DNA of 55,757 bases, taken from Shewanella abyssi. GTDB lineage: Bacteria > Pseudomonadota > Gammaproteobacteria > Enterobacterales > Shewanellaceae. The stretch is taken from NCBI RefSeq assembly GCF_023284025.1, contig NZ_JAKIKR010000033.1:1-55757 (forward strand). The letters run 5' to 3'. Below are positions 19,588 through 29,526 of this stretch, piece after piece. Position 1 is the first letter of the stretch. Every line of letters starts with the position of its first letter. Below the pieces are notes generated by a model. It was not told where the DNA came from, made no database searches, and saw only the letters and a list, made by a program, of their open reading frames with translations. The position numbers and the translations under genes are program-made.

Positions 19588-19806
19588 GTGAGTACAAAAA
19601 AAATCATATTGCGAACTCTGGGTGTAATAATTGGTATTGCATTTATAGCTATGGGGACTTTAATGTTGGTGGTACCCGTATACGATACGTTTACAGAGAA
19701 ATTAAGCATTGTGTCTCAGATATTACTTGGTATTGTTTTTATTTTGTATGGCGTAACAGGAACAGACTCTCTTAATAGTTATATTAAACGCTTCATGTCT
19801 AAGTAA
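19588..19806 (+). CDS. Cassette-encoded small two-helix membrane protein
   Basis: 72 residues, starting with GTG, with GGAG 12 nt upstream. Two transmembrane helices (about 8-31 and 41-56) with the linker PVYDTFTEKLS. An overlapping frame from 19557 encodes a Cys/Tyr-rich non-membrane peptide and is rejected. It is unrecognised. Small membrane proteins are frequent among integron cassette products. Confidence 0.65.
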   Translation: MSTKKIILRTLGVIIGIAFIAMGTLMLVVPVYDTFTEKLSIVSQILLGIVFILYGVTGTDSLNSYIKRFMSK

Positions 19807-19810
19807 TTAT

Positions 19811-19853
19811 GTATAACAGATAAGGATAGACCGCGCGAAGCCGCGTCCTTATC
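19811..19853 (+). other. Truncated attC after cassette 2
   Basis: GTATAAC follows the stop codon, then GATAAGGA (19819-19826) pairs with TCCTTATC (19846-19853) around a CGCG-rich hairpin. No GTTRRRY core follows, so the site seems cut at its outer end, marking the junction of cassette DNA and ordinary chromosome. Confidence 0.5.
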
Positions 19854-20144
19854 CCTGTAGTGGTACTCAGAGTTTAGTCATTTAATAAGAGGTCTTGCAC
19901 TACAGTTTCCCTTACTGCTACAGATCCTAACCATACTAATTGTAATGTGCACCGTAAAATCTAAAGCTTTAACTCTCGTTTACGTCCAGAAACGAGTTAT
20001 ATATCGCTTGTTACCGGTGAGGTCCTAGAATGCAGTAAGGAGACGATAGTCCTCGCTAGCATCAATACAGCATCCACACCTTTACCAATCCTAGATATAA
20101 AAACCATTCGAAAATGTTGAACCTGCATTGCGGCTAGCGCTATT
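19854..20144. other. Non-coding stretch before mnmC
   Basis: About 290 bp with no gene, terminator or repeat I can support. Confidence 0.4.
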
Positions 20145-22025
20145 TTACTCTGAGCCACTCTCTATGGCTTTGCCCTTAAGCAGCTTTCGCAGCCACATTC
20201 TGTTTGGATTTAAAAGTGCGATAAAGTCAGTGCTGAGTGGCATTATTTCACCACAGATCTGCGCTGCAAGTGCTTCAGCGGCTAACGGACCTGAACTTAA
20301 GCCTCGTGAGCCTAACCCACCTAGTATATATAACCCCTTATGCACGGGTGCTGGGGTATTTTGCCAGTACTTTCTGCTGGCGGGAGTGAGTTGATGTGCT
20401 TCATAACGTGACAGCATTGCCTCTAGATCGGGAGCCGGCCCCATCATAGGTGCGTGGTCACGGGTTACCATTCGAACGCCCACTCGGGCACTGTGCTTGG
20501 AAATGTCGATATCATGATTCCAATCTTTATTTAAATAACTATCTTGAATTTTGTGCAGGTTATCCAGCTGTTCTTGCGGGCTATAGTCTAAGTTGGCGGC
20601 ATCTTTGACATAACTTGCGCCTAAGCAATGTAAGGCATTGTTCATCGGGGTCATATAGCCATGAGCACACAAAACCGTACTGAGCTTTGATAATTTCGCT
20701 CTTGTTGGCGCATGGCTGACTTGGCCTCGAAACCCAGTCACTTGTAGGTGCTTCGTTTGCTCGAATCGGGTAAGTGATTTACCGTTGGCGACGACGACTG
20801 TTTTGTAAGGGCCTAAACGTTGTCCATTGCTGACTAGGAACCAGCCTTCTTGGCTATTTTCAAGCGCGGTTATCTGGGTGTTTAACTGAATCATTACGTC
20901 TGATAACTGACGTGCCTGCTCAAATGATGCTTTGGTGAGATCTTGCGGCGCCAGCCAACCGCCCAATGGATAGAATATCCCAGCTTCATCAATCTCGATG
21001 CTTGCCAGTTGACTGGATTGCTTGGCAGTCACTGCGTGTGCAATGTCGGCATGCCAATGGTGGCCGTTAATGATCTTCTGTACTCGTTTTCGACTGCGCT
21101 CATCATGACCGGTATGTAGCACCCCGCAAAGGTCAAAATCGATTACATGCTTTTGACTTGCAAGCGAAGTTAAACGATGCAGACTAAACAGATAGGCCTG
21201 CTGAAAATATTGGCTGAGGGTATTATTATCAGGTGTCAGCAGCGGATATATCGCCCCTTGTCGATTGCCGGATGCTGCTTGGGCAAGATCACCATCTTCG
21301 CAAAATACAGTGACTTTCTGTTTACGTTCGGCCAGCGATAACACTAAACTTGCACTGGCAATACCGCCACCAATAACAGCTATTTCGCCAGAGTTTACCG
21401 CTGCATGGATCGGGTAGGGGGCTTGTTGAGTTAATTGCTGCGCTCTTAGGGCATGGCGTTCCATCAAAGGCACAGCATCTGCAATCGCTGATGCTAACTG
21501 AGCAAAACCAACCGACTGGCTAAGTTGCAGCAGTTGCTGCTGAACGTCTGCTGTCAGCTTAGCTGAGATCACACAATCACAGCTATCTTCGCTGTGTTTG
21601 GCCATTTGCCAGAATAATGCTTGGCTAATGTAGCGCGGATCAACCTCAGCAGTACAAATCCACTGCATAATTAAGTTGGTGTTGCCTAGGGGGATCTGCC
21701 GTAACTGCTGCTCATAATCCCCAAGATGAAAGTCAATGATTAAGCCACCCTGGTTTAATTTGACACGTTGACAGCCTTCAATAGCAACGAGATGAGTTTC
21801 AGGCGGGATCTGCAAGACGTCTTTAAACAATTGTGATGCAAATAGTTGTTCAATCCGCTCATCTATCATGCTAAATATTTTGACTGTTAGCTGGGAGTTC
21901 GATGCTGATTGTTGTTCAACAAGCTCAATGATGCCGTTTACAGCATCTAGTCCGAGCATAGCAATAGTGATGTCATGAGTGTTTTTAGCGGTTACGTTGG
22001 ATTGAATAATTTTACTCACTGTCAT
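20145..22025 (-). CDS. mnmC: MnmC-like tRNA wobble-uridine enzyme with degenerate methyltransferase half
   Basis: 626 residues. The C-terminal part (from about 215) is a complete FAD oxidoreductase: IAVIGGGIASASL, ASGNRQGAIYPLL, and a C-terminus LNPNRMWLRKLLKGKA as in E. coli MnmC. This half removes carboxymethyl from cmnm5(s2)U34. The N-terminal half is homologous to the MnmC methylase (GCQRVKLNQGGLIIDFHLGDY matches its GD strand). It is about 40 residues short and lacks both the SAM glycine loop (GFGTGLNF in E. coli) and the DGFAP catalytic motif. The second methylation step is probably not done by this protein. An in-frame stop just upstream of the ATG rules out a longer start. fabB is divergent, as in E. 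coli. Confidence 0.9.
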   Translation of the reverse strand: MTVSKIIQSNVTAKNTHDITIAMLGLDAVNGIIELVEQQSASNSQLTVKIFSMIDERIEQLFASQLFKDVLQIPPETHLVAIEGCQRVKLNQGGLIIDFHLGDYEQQLRQIPLGNTNLIMQWICTAEVDPRYISQALFWQMAKHSEDSCDCVISAKLTADVQQQLLQLSQSVGFAQLASAIADAVPLMERHALRAQQLTQQAPYPIHAAVNSGEIAVIGGGIASASLVLSLAERKQKVTVFCEDGDLAQAASGNRQGAIYPLLTPDNNTLSQYFQQAYLFSLHRLTSLASQKHVIDFDLCGVLHTGHDERSRKRVQKIINGHHWHADIAHAVTAKQSSQLASIEIDEAGIFYPLGGWLAPQDLTKASFEQARQLSDVMIQLNTQITALENSQEGWFLVSNGQRLGPYKTVVVANGKSLTRFEQTKHLQVTGFRGQVSHAPTRAKLSKLSTVLCAHGYMTPMNNALHCLGASYVKDAANLDYSPQEQLDNLHKIQDSYLNKDWNHDIDISKHSARVGVRMVTRDHAPMMGPAPDLEAMLSRYEAHQLTPASRKYWQNTPAPVHKGLYILGGLGSRGLSSGPLAAEALAAQICGEIMPLSTDFIALLNPNRMWLRKLLKGKAIESGSE

Positions 22026-22256
22026 GGTTACGTCTTTAATGTTAAATTAAACCCTCATAAAAACAGGGTAGAGTTTGCAGAGCTTGGATTAAATTGTACA
22101 TTTTAATCATGTAATGTAGGCAAGGATTTTACTCAATGTCCCATATTAGACATTATTTTTGCGTTCTTCATGGAAAGCTGACCACTTTAACGGAATAAAA
22201 GCGATACCATTGGCATAGCAAAGTGGGTACTACCTGTACAGAATGGATAGTTAATA

Positions 22257-23468
22257 ATGAAAAGAGTCGTGATCACCGGACTTGGCATTGTCTCAAGCAT
22301 CGGTAACAACAAGCAAGAAGTCACTGAATCATTGAAAGCTGGTCGTAGTGGTATTACTCACTCCGACGAGTTTGAAGAAATGAAGCTGCGTAGCCATGTT
22401 TGGGGCGATATCAAGTTAGATCCTAAAGATCACATTGATCGTAAAGCACTTCGCTTTATGGGCAATGCCGCAGCATACGCTTATATCGCTATGGCAGAAG
22501 CGATTGAGGATGCGGGTTTAACTGAAGAACAATATTCAGATCCTCGGGTCGGTATTATAGCGGGTACGGGTGGAGCATCTTCAGCCAACCAAGTACAGGC
22601 TGCCGATATTTTGCGAGAAAAAGGCGTGAGGCGCGTTGGGCCGTATATTGTGCCGCGTATCATGTCGAGCACAGCAAGTGCTTGCCTTGCAACACCATTC
22701 AAAATTAAAGGCATGAACTACTCAATTAGTTCCGCTTGTGCCACTAGCGCACACTGTATTGGCCATGCGGCTGAGCTTATCCAAATGGGTAAGCAAGATA
22801 TGGTGTTTGCGGGTGGTTCTGAAGAGGTCGACTGGACGTTGACTATGGGCTTCGACGCGATGGGTGCATTGTCTACTAAGTACAATGACAATCCAGAGAA
22901 AGCGTCACGCACCTATGATGCTGACCGAGATGGTTTTGTTATCTCTGGTGGCGGCGGAATCGTTGTCGTTGAAGAGCTAGAGCATGCACTTGCACGTGGT
23001 GCAAAAATCTACGCTGAAATTGTTGGTTATGGCGCATCGTCAGATGGCTATGACATGGTTGCTCCATCAGGTGAGGGCGCTGTACGTTGTATGCAGATGG
23101 CTTTAGCCGATGTTGATACTCCAATTGATTATATCAACACACACGGCACTTCAACGCCAGTAGGTGATATGCGTGAGCTTGAAGCGTTACGTGAAACCTT
23201 TGGTGATGACTTACCGCCAATCGCATCCACTAAATCGCTAACTGGTCATGCTTTAGGTGCCGCTGGCGCTCATGAAGCGATCTACAGCTTGATTATGATG
23301 GAAAACAGCTTCATCGCACCAAGTATCAATATCGATACGGTAGATGAAAAAGCAGCGGGTATGCCGATTGTCACTAAAATGACAGAGCAAGTGCTCAACA
23401 CTGTAATGAGCAATAGCTTTGGTTTTGGTGGCACTAATGCCACCTTGGTTATGCGCAAGTATAAGTAA
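22257..23468 (+). CDS. fabB: 3-oxoacyl-ACP synthase I (FabB)
   Basis: 403 residues. The condensing-enzyme triad is clear: Cys161 in SSACATSAH, His in [11 protein letters not shown] and His in [15 protein letters not shown]. The start [18 protein letters not shown] is typical of FabB. It elongates acyl-ACP and is needed for unsaturated fatty acids. The 231-bp gap to divergent mnmC should carry its promoter; I could not identify a FabR or FadR operator with confidence. A terminator follows. Confidence 0.97.
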   Translation: MKRVVITGLGIVSSIGNNKQEVTESLKAGRSGITHSDEFEEMKLRSHVWGDIKLDPKDHIDRKALRFMGNAAAYAYIAMAEAIEDAGLTEEQYSDPRVGIIAGTGGASSANQVQAADILREKGVRRVGPYIVPRIMSSTASACLATPFKIKGMNYSISSACATSAHCIGHAAELIQMGKQDMVFAGGSEEVDWTLTMGFDAMGALSTKYNDNPEKASRTYDADRDGFVISGGGGIVVVEELEHALARGAKIYAEIVGYGASSDGYDMVAPSGEGAVRCMQMALADVDTPIDYINTHGTSTPVGDMRELEALRETFGDDLPPIASTKSLTGHALGAAGAHEAIYSLIMMENSFIAPSINIDTVDEKAAGMPIVTKMTEQVLNTVMSNSFGFGGTNATLVMRKYK

Positions 23469-23485
23469 GCCAAGTGTTGTCATCG

Positions 23486-23513
23486 AAAAAGGAAGCTTAG
23501 GCTTCCTTTTTTT
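23486..23513 (+). terminator. Terminator after fabB
   Basis: AAAAAGGAAGC and GCTTCCTTTTT arms around a TTAG loop, ending in a T run. Confidence 0.9.
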
Positions 23514-23596
23514 GTGTCTGTATTTTATGTACTAAGGTCTGAGCATCTTGCTAGAATAGCTAGTTTACGGATTCTGTACACGTTTTAGGGACCATT

Positions 23597-24727
23597 ATGA
23601 AGATTATTGCCGATGAAAACATGCCTTATGTTCAACAATTGTTTGGCGATTTAGGCTCCATAGAAACCGTGAATGGCCGAGAGTTAACAGCAGAGCAAGT
23701 TAGCAGTGCAGACGTGCTACTCGTGCGTTCAGTGACCCAAGTGAATCAAGCATTACTGCAAGGCAATAACCAGCTTAAGTTTGTGGGTAGCGCAACCATT
23801 GGCACTGACCATATTGATTTAGACTATTTAGCCCGCCGTAATATTCCATTCTCTAATGCTCCAGGCTGCAATGCGACTGCTGTTGGGGAGTTCGCCTTTA
23901 TTGCCATGCTTGAACTCGCTCAACGCTTTAATAGTCCTTTAAAAGGAAAAGTGGTCGGTATCGTTGGCGCAGGCAATACCGGTACTGCAGTGGCAAAATG
24001 CCTAGCAGCCTATGGGATTGAGGTGCTGCTTTGCGATCCTGTACTAGAAGCCAAAGGCGACCCTCGTAATTTCGTTTCGTTAAACACCTTAATCGATAAA
24101 TGCGATGTGATTAGTTTGCATGTGCCTATTACCAAAACGGGTCAGCATAAGACATGGTACCTTTTCGATGAAAGCCGCTTAAAGAGTCTACGTGAGAACA
24201 CCTGGCTAGTTAACTGTTGCCGCGGCGAGGTCATTGATAATCGTGCTTTGATTAAGTTTAAACAGCAACGAGAAGACATCAAAATTGTCCTCGATGTATG
24301 GGAGGGGGAACCTAACCCCATGCCAGAGTTAGTGCCTTATATAGAGTTTTGTACACCGCACATTGCAGGCTACTCATTAGAGGGTAAAGCGCGTGGAACC
24401 TACATGCTTTATCAGCAGTTGGCTAACGTGTTAAACATCGAAGCTACCAATAAAATGGATAGCTTGTTACCCGTATTGTGGAGTGAGCAAGTTTCTGTGA
24501 CTGAAATCGCCAGCGAAAGAGCGTTATTACAGTTGGCCAGATTTGTATATGATTTGCGCGATGATGATGCGTTATTCAGAAAAAACTTTCTTAATAACCA
24601 TGGGTTTGATCATATGAGAAAAAATCACAAGCATAGACGTGAATTTAGCGCATTAAAGGTAGGCAATATAGGCCAAACTAATGTAAATTGGTTATCCAAA
24701 TTAGGCTTTTCAGGAATCGAGTTGTAA
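23597..24727 (+). CDS. pdxB: Erythronate-4-phosphate dehydrogenase PdxB
   Basis: 376 residues. The D-isomer dehydrogenase fold is shown by GIVGAGNTG (NAD loop), the arginine motif NCCRGEVID and the histidine in [16 protein letters not shown]. The C-terminal PdxB-specific extension ([14 protein letters not shown]) is present. It catalyses the second step of pyridoxal 5'-phosphate synthesis. It lies 2 bp upstream of asd, so the two are likely co-transcribed. Confidence 0.96.
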   Translation: MKIIADENMPYVQQLFGDLGSIETVNGRELTAEQVSSADVLLVRSVTQVNQALLQGNNQLKFVGSATIGTDHIDLDYLARRNIPFSNAPGCNATAVGEFAFIAMLELAQRFNSPLKGKVVGIVGAGNTGTAVAKCLAAYGIEVLLCDPVLEAKGDPRNFVSLNTLIDKCDVISLHVPITKTGQHKTWYLFDESRLKSLRENTWLVNCCRGEVIDNRALIKFKQQREDIKIVLDVWEGEPNPMPELVPYIEFCTPHIAGYSLEGKARGTYMLYQQLANVLNIEATNKMDSLLPVLWSEQVSVTEIASERALLQLARFVYDLRDDDALFRKNFLNNHGFDHMRKNHKHRREFSALKVGNIGQTNVNWLSKLGFSGIEL

Positions 24728-24729
24728 TT

Positions 24730-25746
24730 ATGTCGCAGGAATTTAATGTTGTCGTATTAGGTGCATCGGGCGCAGTGGGTCAAGCAATGATTGAGATCCT
24801 CGAAGAGCGCAATTTTCCGATCGCAAATTTTTACCCTCTAGCCAGCAGTCGTAGTGCCGGTAATACGGTCAGCTTCCGTGGTAAACAGGTTGAGATTTTA
24901 GACGTGGATACCTTTGACTGGTCGCAAGCTCAAATTGGCTTCTTCTCCGCTGGTGGTGATGTATCTGAAAAATGGGCGCCCATTGCTGCAGAGCAGGGCT
25001 GCGTTGTTATCGACAACACCTCTCATTTTAGATATGACATCGATGTGCCACTGGTTATCCCAGAAGTGAATCCAGAAGCCATAGCCGACTTTAGAAATCG
25101 CAATATTATTGCCAATCCTAACTGTTCGACCATTCAAATGTTGGTCGCACTTAAACCCATTCATGATGCTTTTGGGATCTCGCGCATTAATGTCGCCACA
25201 TACCAGTCTGTTTCAGGTTCAGGTAAAAAGTCAGTCGAAGAGTTAGCAACGCAGTGTTCTAAATTGCTTCAAGGTCTACCTATTGAACCCAAAACCTATT
25301 CAAAGCAAATTGCGTTTAACGTATTGCCGCAAATTGATAAGTTTATGGATAATGGTTACACCAAAGAAGAGATGAAGATGGTGTGGGAAACACAAAAAAT
25401 CTTCGGTGACGAAAATATTTTAGTAAACCCAACTGCTGTACGTGTACCGGTATTTTATGGTCACTCAGAAGCGATTCATCTAGAAACATTACAACCTGTT
25501 GATGCTGAAGATGTTAAAGCTGTGTTGAGAGGTGCTGCTGGCGTTGAGTTGTTCGAGTCTGATGAAGATTACCCGACGGCAATCACTGACGGCACGGGGA
25601 CTGATCTTGTCTATGTTGGTCGAGTTAGAAAAGATATTTCTCACGACAATGGCATAAACCTTTGGGTTGTCTCTGATAATATTCGTAAAGGTGCGGCCTT
25701 AAACAGTGTTCAAATAGCTGAAGTCTTGATCCGAGATTATTATTAA
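24730..25746 (+). CDS. asd: Aspartate-semialdehyde dehydrogenase (usg-locus type)
   Basis: 338 residues from the ATG at 24730 (the longer frame from 24688 overlaps pdxB). NADP loop LGASGAVGQAM; catalytic Cys132 in NPNCST; a substrate-binding arginine region (AVRVPVFYGHSEA) with a following histidine. The locus matches E. coli usg, which lost the catalytic cysteine. Here the cysteine is kept, so a working enzyme for lysine/threonine/methionine synthesis is expected. Confidence 0.93.
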   Translation: MSQEFNVVVLGASGAVGQAMIEILEERNFPIANFYPLASSRSAGNTVSFRGKQVEILDVDTFDWSQAQIGFFSAGGDVSEKWAPIAAEQGCVVIDNTSHFRYDIDVPLVIPEVNPEAIADFRNRNIIANPNCSTIQMLVALKPIHDAFGISRINVATYQSVSGSGKKSVEELATQCSKLLQGLPIEPKTYSKQIAFNVLPQIDKFMDNGYTKEEMKMVWETQKIFGDENILVNPTAVRVPVFYGHSEAIHLETLQPVDAEDVKAVLRGAAGVELFESDEDYPTAITDGTGTDLVYVGRVRKDISHDNGINLWVVSDNIRKGAALNSVQIAEVLIRDYY

Positions 25747-25774
25747 TTAGATTTTGCATTGAGCATAATCGTCT

Positions 25775-25801
25775 AAAAAGCCCGCATTACGTGGGCTTTT
25801 T
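25775..25801 (+). terminator. Terminator after asd
   Basis: AAAAAGCCCGC (25775-25785) pairs with GTGGGCTTTTT (25791-25801), with one G-T pair and a T run. Confidence 0.9.
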
Positions 25802-25923
25802 ATGTTTTAGAGTTGTGAACAGTAGCAGGGCATCTTAATCTAGTTTATAGTAATCTCAATAAATACAATTGCCTAAAGCTTGTCACTGAAACAGTGACTC
25901 CTACGCTTCAAAGGGAAGGATTG

Positions 25924-28572
25924 ATGAACTTTCGCACTTCGCATCTTGTTGGCATTTTTGCCGTCGTTTTAATGGGCTTCACTGTTGGACCCTCGATTAA
26001 TACTGCAGCCGCAGAATCATTAAAGATCACCGGTCCTGAAGGCCAAACTAAATTAGTTAAGCGACAATATGGTCCTACAACATCATCAGATACTTTCTGG
26101 AGTATCGCACAAACGGTAAAACCGGATAATAGCGTCACTGTTTATCAAGTGATGTCGGCGTTATTTGACGCCAACCCTCATGCCTTTAGTGGTAAGAATT
26201 ACAATAGCCTAGAGCGCGGAATGATTTTGCTGGTGCCGTCAAAAGACGTCATGGAGCAGGTCTCTAAATCTGTTGCCAAAAAACGTGCTGAAAATAATGA
26301 TCGTGGTTGGTCGTCTACGGCGCAAACAGATGTCAAACCTAGTGAAACCATCTCAAAAAATATTGTTAAGCCTGCCGTTGAGTCCACAGTCAAAACGACT
26401 ACTAAGCCAAGCGAAACCACCGCTGAAATTAAATCACTCACTGAAGAGCTTGAACAAGCACAAACGCTTAATTTAGCACTGACTGACGAATTGGCTCGTG
26501 CTACCGACGAAATTACCATTGGCTCAACAGATACTGAATCTTTTCAAGAGGAGATCTCAGAACTACAAGCGGAAAATTCGCTGTTAAAGCAAGCACTGCA
26601 AGATAAAAATGCTGAGATTGCAGCGCTTAAGAGTGATGTTGTTGCCAAGCAAGAAAAGATTGATGTACAGATTGAACCCAAAGAGCAACCGACATCGACG
26701 ATTTGGCGAACATTGATGGATAACCCACTGTGGCTTATCTTAGGCGCTGTGGTTCCAGCGCTCCTTATACTCGGCCTCTTCTGGATGTTTATACGTCGCC
26801 GCAATGACAATGACGGATCTGTTGAGACTGATAACACTACTGATGCCAGCCAAACAGATGCATTGACTGAAAAAGATATAGCAGCATTGGAGGAGTCTGA
26901 TGCAGATGAAAGCCTAGCAATACATTTAGATACTGAGCAGGCTAATGATCCTGTTGAGTCAATGAATGAGATTGAACAGCCAAAGACGAATGACTCAGCT
27001 GAATTTGTGGTTGAAGAAGCGGCAGATGAAGGTCAATCGTTAGATGATCTATGGGCTGAAGCTATGGGTGAGCAAGATGGCGAAGAGCCTAAGACTGATG
27101 CCATCGCAGCAGAAGATGACCTTGATGCATTATTAGCAGGCTTTGGCGAAGAGGCTGATGCTGACGAAGACGATCTTGACGCTTTATTAGCGGGCTTTGA
27201 TGAAGACACAACAGATCAACAGTCTATAGATGAAGTGGTTAACAGCGAGCCAGAACTTGATGACTTAGATGCGCTTATAGCCGCTAATAGCCCAGCGGTT
27301 AAAGTTGAGGAGCAAGTTACTAACAACGATGACCTAGATTCACTACTTGCAGAGTTTGATATTAAAGCTGATGAGCAAGAGGAGCTGGTCAATGATGCTG
27401 ATATAGATACATTGTCAGACGAAGTCGCAGCTGAACTTGAACTACCTTTAGAAATTGCTGCAGAGCTTGATCTTAGTGTCGATGACATCAGTACTAATGA
27501 CGCGGAGTTAGATAACGAATTGGATTCGTTGCTTGCCGATCTGGAAGCTCCAGTCGATGAAAATGCACTTGATTTTCCGCAAGAGTCAATCGCATTAATT
27601 GATGATATTGCAGCAGAGTTAGAAACAGAAGTTCCAGAGCAACCCGCAAAAGAGAATGAACTCGATAACTTATTAGCAGAGTTTAATTTGTCAGAGTCAT
27701 CAGCAGGTGACGTGCTTAATGAACTCGATAGTGACAAAAACAGCATGAGTGCCGTCGATGAGGCAGCCGATCTCGATTTTAGTTTGGACTTTGATGCTAC
27801 TGAGCTAAAGACGACTGAGTTTCCTGAGCTCAAAAACCATGTTGAATCGGATGTCAAATTAGGCGTTGATAGTGATATTAATGAGGAGCCTCTACAAGAC
27901 TCGAAGCAAGAGCATGACAACATGCTGGAGTTTAGCTCGACGCCAATAGTGCCAAGTGAACCATCGGAAAAAGACAGTGGTTTGTTTGATGATCTAAAAG
28001 GCCCCAAAAAGATTGAGCCAGAAGCACTTGATTGGGACGCAGCAGCGACTGTATTGACAGATTCAACACTAACCGATGATGAACTGCTCAGTGCACTTGC
28101 TGCTACTGGGTCATCAGGCGCTGAGGCTGATGACGAAGATGACATTAATTCGTTTATTATCGATGATGATAACAAACTCACTGTCGATCAGGCATTAGCC
28201 GCACTCGATGCTAACGAAGTGAAGGCTTCAGAGAGTGATATTCCTGAGCATGACTTAACGTCTTTCCAAAAAGATAACGGCTTTATTGATATCGACCTAT
28301 TACTCAACGAAGCAGATGAAGACAGTGTTGAAACCGATCTTTATCAAGAGCTAGACGTCGATATGGGTGAGCTTGATGCATTGATGGGCAATGCCTCAAT
28401 GGTTGACGTTGATGACGCGGAAAACTCGATAAATGCCAAACTTGATCTAGCTCGCGCCTATATTGAAATTGACGACAATGACAGCGCTCGCGCCCTGCTT
28501 AAAGAGGTTGAGCTCGATGGCAATGATAGGCAGCAAGAGGAAGCGGCGGGATTGATAAAAGAGTTAGTGTAA
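25924..28572 (+). CDS. fimV: FimV-like polar scaffold protein
   Basis: 882 residues from the ATG at 25924, supported by AGGGAAGGA. Signal peptide to about residue 29; then a FimV N-terminal/LysM-like periplasmic domain (SLKITGPEG, LERGMILLVPS). A coiled coil (about 155-245) precedes one transmembrane helix near 270-290. The long, very acidic cytoplasmic region contains repeated DLDALLA(G/E)F motifs. It ends in the FimV C-terminal motif (KLDLARAYIEIDDNDSARALLKEV). FimV/HubP/TspA proteins organise the cell pole for type IV pili, flagella and chemotaxis. The position between asd and truA is conserved in Shewanella and Pseudomonas relatives. Confidence 0.94.
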   Translation: MNFRTSHLVGIFAVVLMGFTVGPSINTAAAESLKITGPEGQTKLVKRQYGPTTSSDTFWSIAQTVKPDNSVTVYQVMSALFDANPHAFSGKNYNSLERGMILLVPSKDVMEQVSKSVAKKRAENNDRGWSSTAQTDVKPSETISKNIVKPAVESTVKTTTKPSETTAEIKSLTEELEQAQTLNLALTDELARATDEITIGSTDTESFQEEISELQAENSLLKQALQDKNAEIAALKSDVVAKQEKIDVQIEPKEQPTSTIWRTLMDNPLWLILGAVVPALLILGLFWMFIRRRNDNDGSVETDNTTDASQTDALTEKDIAALEESDADESLAIHLDTEQANDPVESMNEIEQPKTNDSAEFVVEEAADEGQSLDDLWAEAMGEQDGEEPKTDAIAAEDDLDALLAGFGEEADADEDDLDALLAGFDEDTTDQQSIDEVVNSEPELDDLDALIAANSPAVKVEEQVTNNDDLDSLLAEFDIKADEQEELVNDADIDTLSDEVAAELELPLEIAAELDLSVDDISTNDAELDNELDSLLADLEAPVDENALDFPQESIALIDDIAAELETEVPEQPAKENELDNLLAEFNLSESSAGDVLNELDSDKNSMSAVDEAADLDFSLDFDATELKTTEFPELKNHVESDVKLGVDSDINEEPLQDSKQEHDNMLEFSSTPIVPSEPSEKDSGLFDDLKGPKKIEPEALDWDAAATVLTDSTLTDDELLSALAATGSSGAEADDEDDINSFIIDDDNKLTVDQALAALDANEVKASESDIPEHDLTSFQKDNGFIDIDLLLNEADEDSVETDLYQELDVDMGELDALMGNASMVDVDDAENSINAKLDLARAYIEIDDNDSARALLKEVELDGNDRQQEEAAGLIKELV

Positions 28573-28589
28573 AATAATCAGTTAAAAAC

Positions 28590-28610
28590 GGCGCCTAAGG
28601 CGCCTTTTTT
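28590..28610 (+). terminator. Terminator after fimV
   Basis: GGCGCC, TAA, GGCGCC and a six-T run. Confidence 0.88.
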
Positions 28611-28736
28611 ATGCTTATCGTTTGCAGTGGTTATGCTAGAATCGCCGCCTATTAAATGATTTCGTTTATCGACACCGCCGAGCAATATTTTGGCATTGTC
28701 GCTTAAACATAGTTGAACCGAGTTAAGAGGTGTGTG

Positions 28737-29522
28737 ATGCGGGTTGCGTTAGGTATAGAGTATGATGGTAGTCAATATTTCGGATGGCAACGGCAACTCG
28801 ATGTAGACTCTGTGCAAGCCCAGTTAGAAAAAGCCCTCTCTAAAGTGGCCAACGAACCGATTACGGTTCAATGTGCCGGCAGAACCGACACTGGCGTACA
28901 TGGTACTGGGCAGGTGGTTCACTTCGATACCAATGCTATTCGAAAAGAGACGGCCTGGACACTCGGCGTCAATGTCAATTTGCCAGATGATATTGCTGTG
29001 CGTTGGGTTAAAGTGGTGGATGATGAGTTTCATGCGCGTTTTTCGGCCACCGCTAGACGCTACCGTTATATGATCTATAACCATCAACTCCGCCCCGGTA
29101 TTTTAAGGCGTGGTGTAAGCCATTACCGCGGTGAGATTGATGAAAATAAGATGCATGCAGCGGCGCAGCTATTTGTTGGTGAACATGATTTTACCAGCTT
29201 TAGAGCGCTGCAATGCCAGTCTAAAACGCCATATCGTAAAGTTCATGAAGTCAATGTCACTCGCCAAGGCATGTATCTGTGCGTTGATATTAAAGCCAAT
29301 GCTTTTTTACATCACATGGTACGCAACATTGTTGGCACCTTGCTTGAAATTGGCAAAGGTAATCAGCCCCAGGAATGGGTTAATACATTATTGGCATTAA
29401 AAGACAGATCAAAAGCGGCTGCTACCGCCAAGCCAAATGGTTTGTATTTAGTTGATGTGACTTACCCTGAACAATTCGAATTGCCTAAGTTGGCCCTAGG
29501 CCCGCTATTTATGTTGGACTAA
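28737..29522 (+). CDS. truA: tRNA pseudouridine(38-40) synthase TruA
   Basis: 261 residues from the ATG at 28737, with AGAGG just upstream; the frame from 28713 would add eight residues with no site. Catalytic Asp51 lies in [26 protein letters not shown] and [15 protein letters not shown] are the usual C-terminal motifs. It modifies U38-U40 in the anticodon arm of many tRNAs. Confidence 0.96.
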   Translation: MRVALGIEYDGSQYFGWQRQLDVDSVQAQLEKALSKVANEPITVQCAGRTDTGVHGTGQVVHFDTNAIRKETAWTLGVNVNLPDDIAVRWVKVVDDEFHARFSATARRYRYMIYNHQLRPGILRRGVSHYRGEIDENKMHAAAQLFVGEHDFTSFRALQCQSKTPYRKVHEVNVTRQGMYLCVDIKANAFLHHMVRNIVGTLLEIGKGNQPQEWVNTLLALKDRSKAAATAKPNGLYLVDVTYPEQFELPKLALGPLFMLD

Positions 29523-29526
29523 CCCA

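Noticed and set aside
19557..19775. Alternative reading frame overlapping the small membrane protein
   Set aside because: It starts inside the attC site and encodes a Cys/Tyr/Trp-rich peptide. The overlapping frame gives a clean two-helix protein.
14916..20144. A prophage in the first accessory region
   Set aside because: No capsid, tail, terminase or lysis genes; only a recombinase fragment, HUH elements and cassettes.
22026..22256. FabR or FadR operator upstream of fabB
   Set aside because: I could not find a sequence matching either consensus well enough.
27216..28181. 321-codon serine-rich open frame antisense to fimV
   Set aside because: It mirrors the acidic Asp/Glu repeats of fimV (antisense of GAT/GAA codons reads as Ser/Phe/Leu). 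It has no independent evidence.
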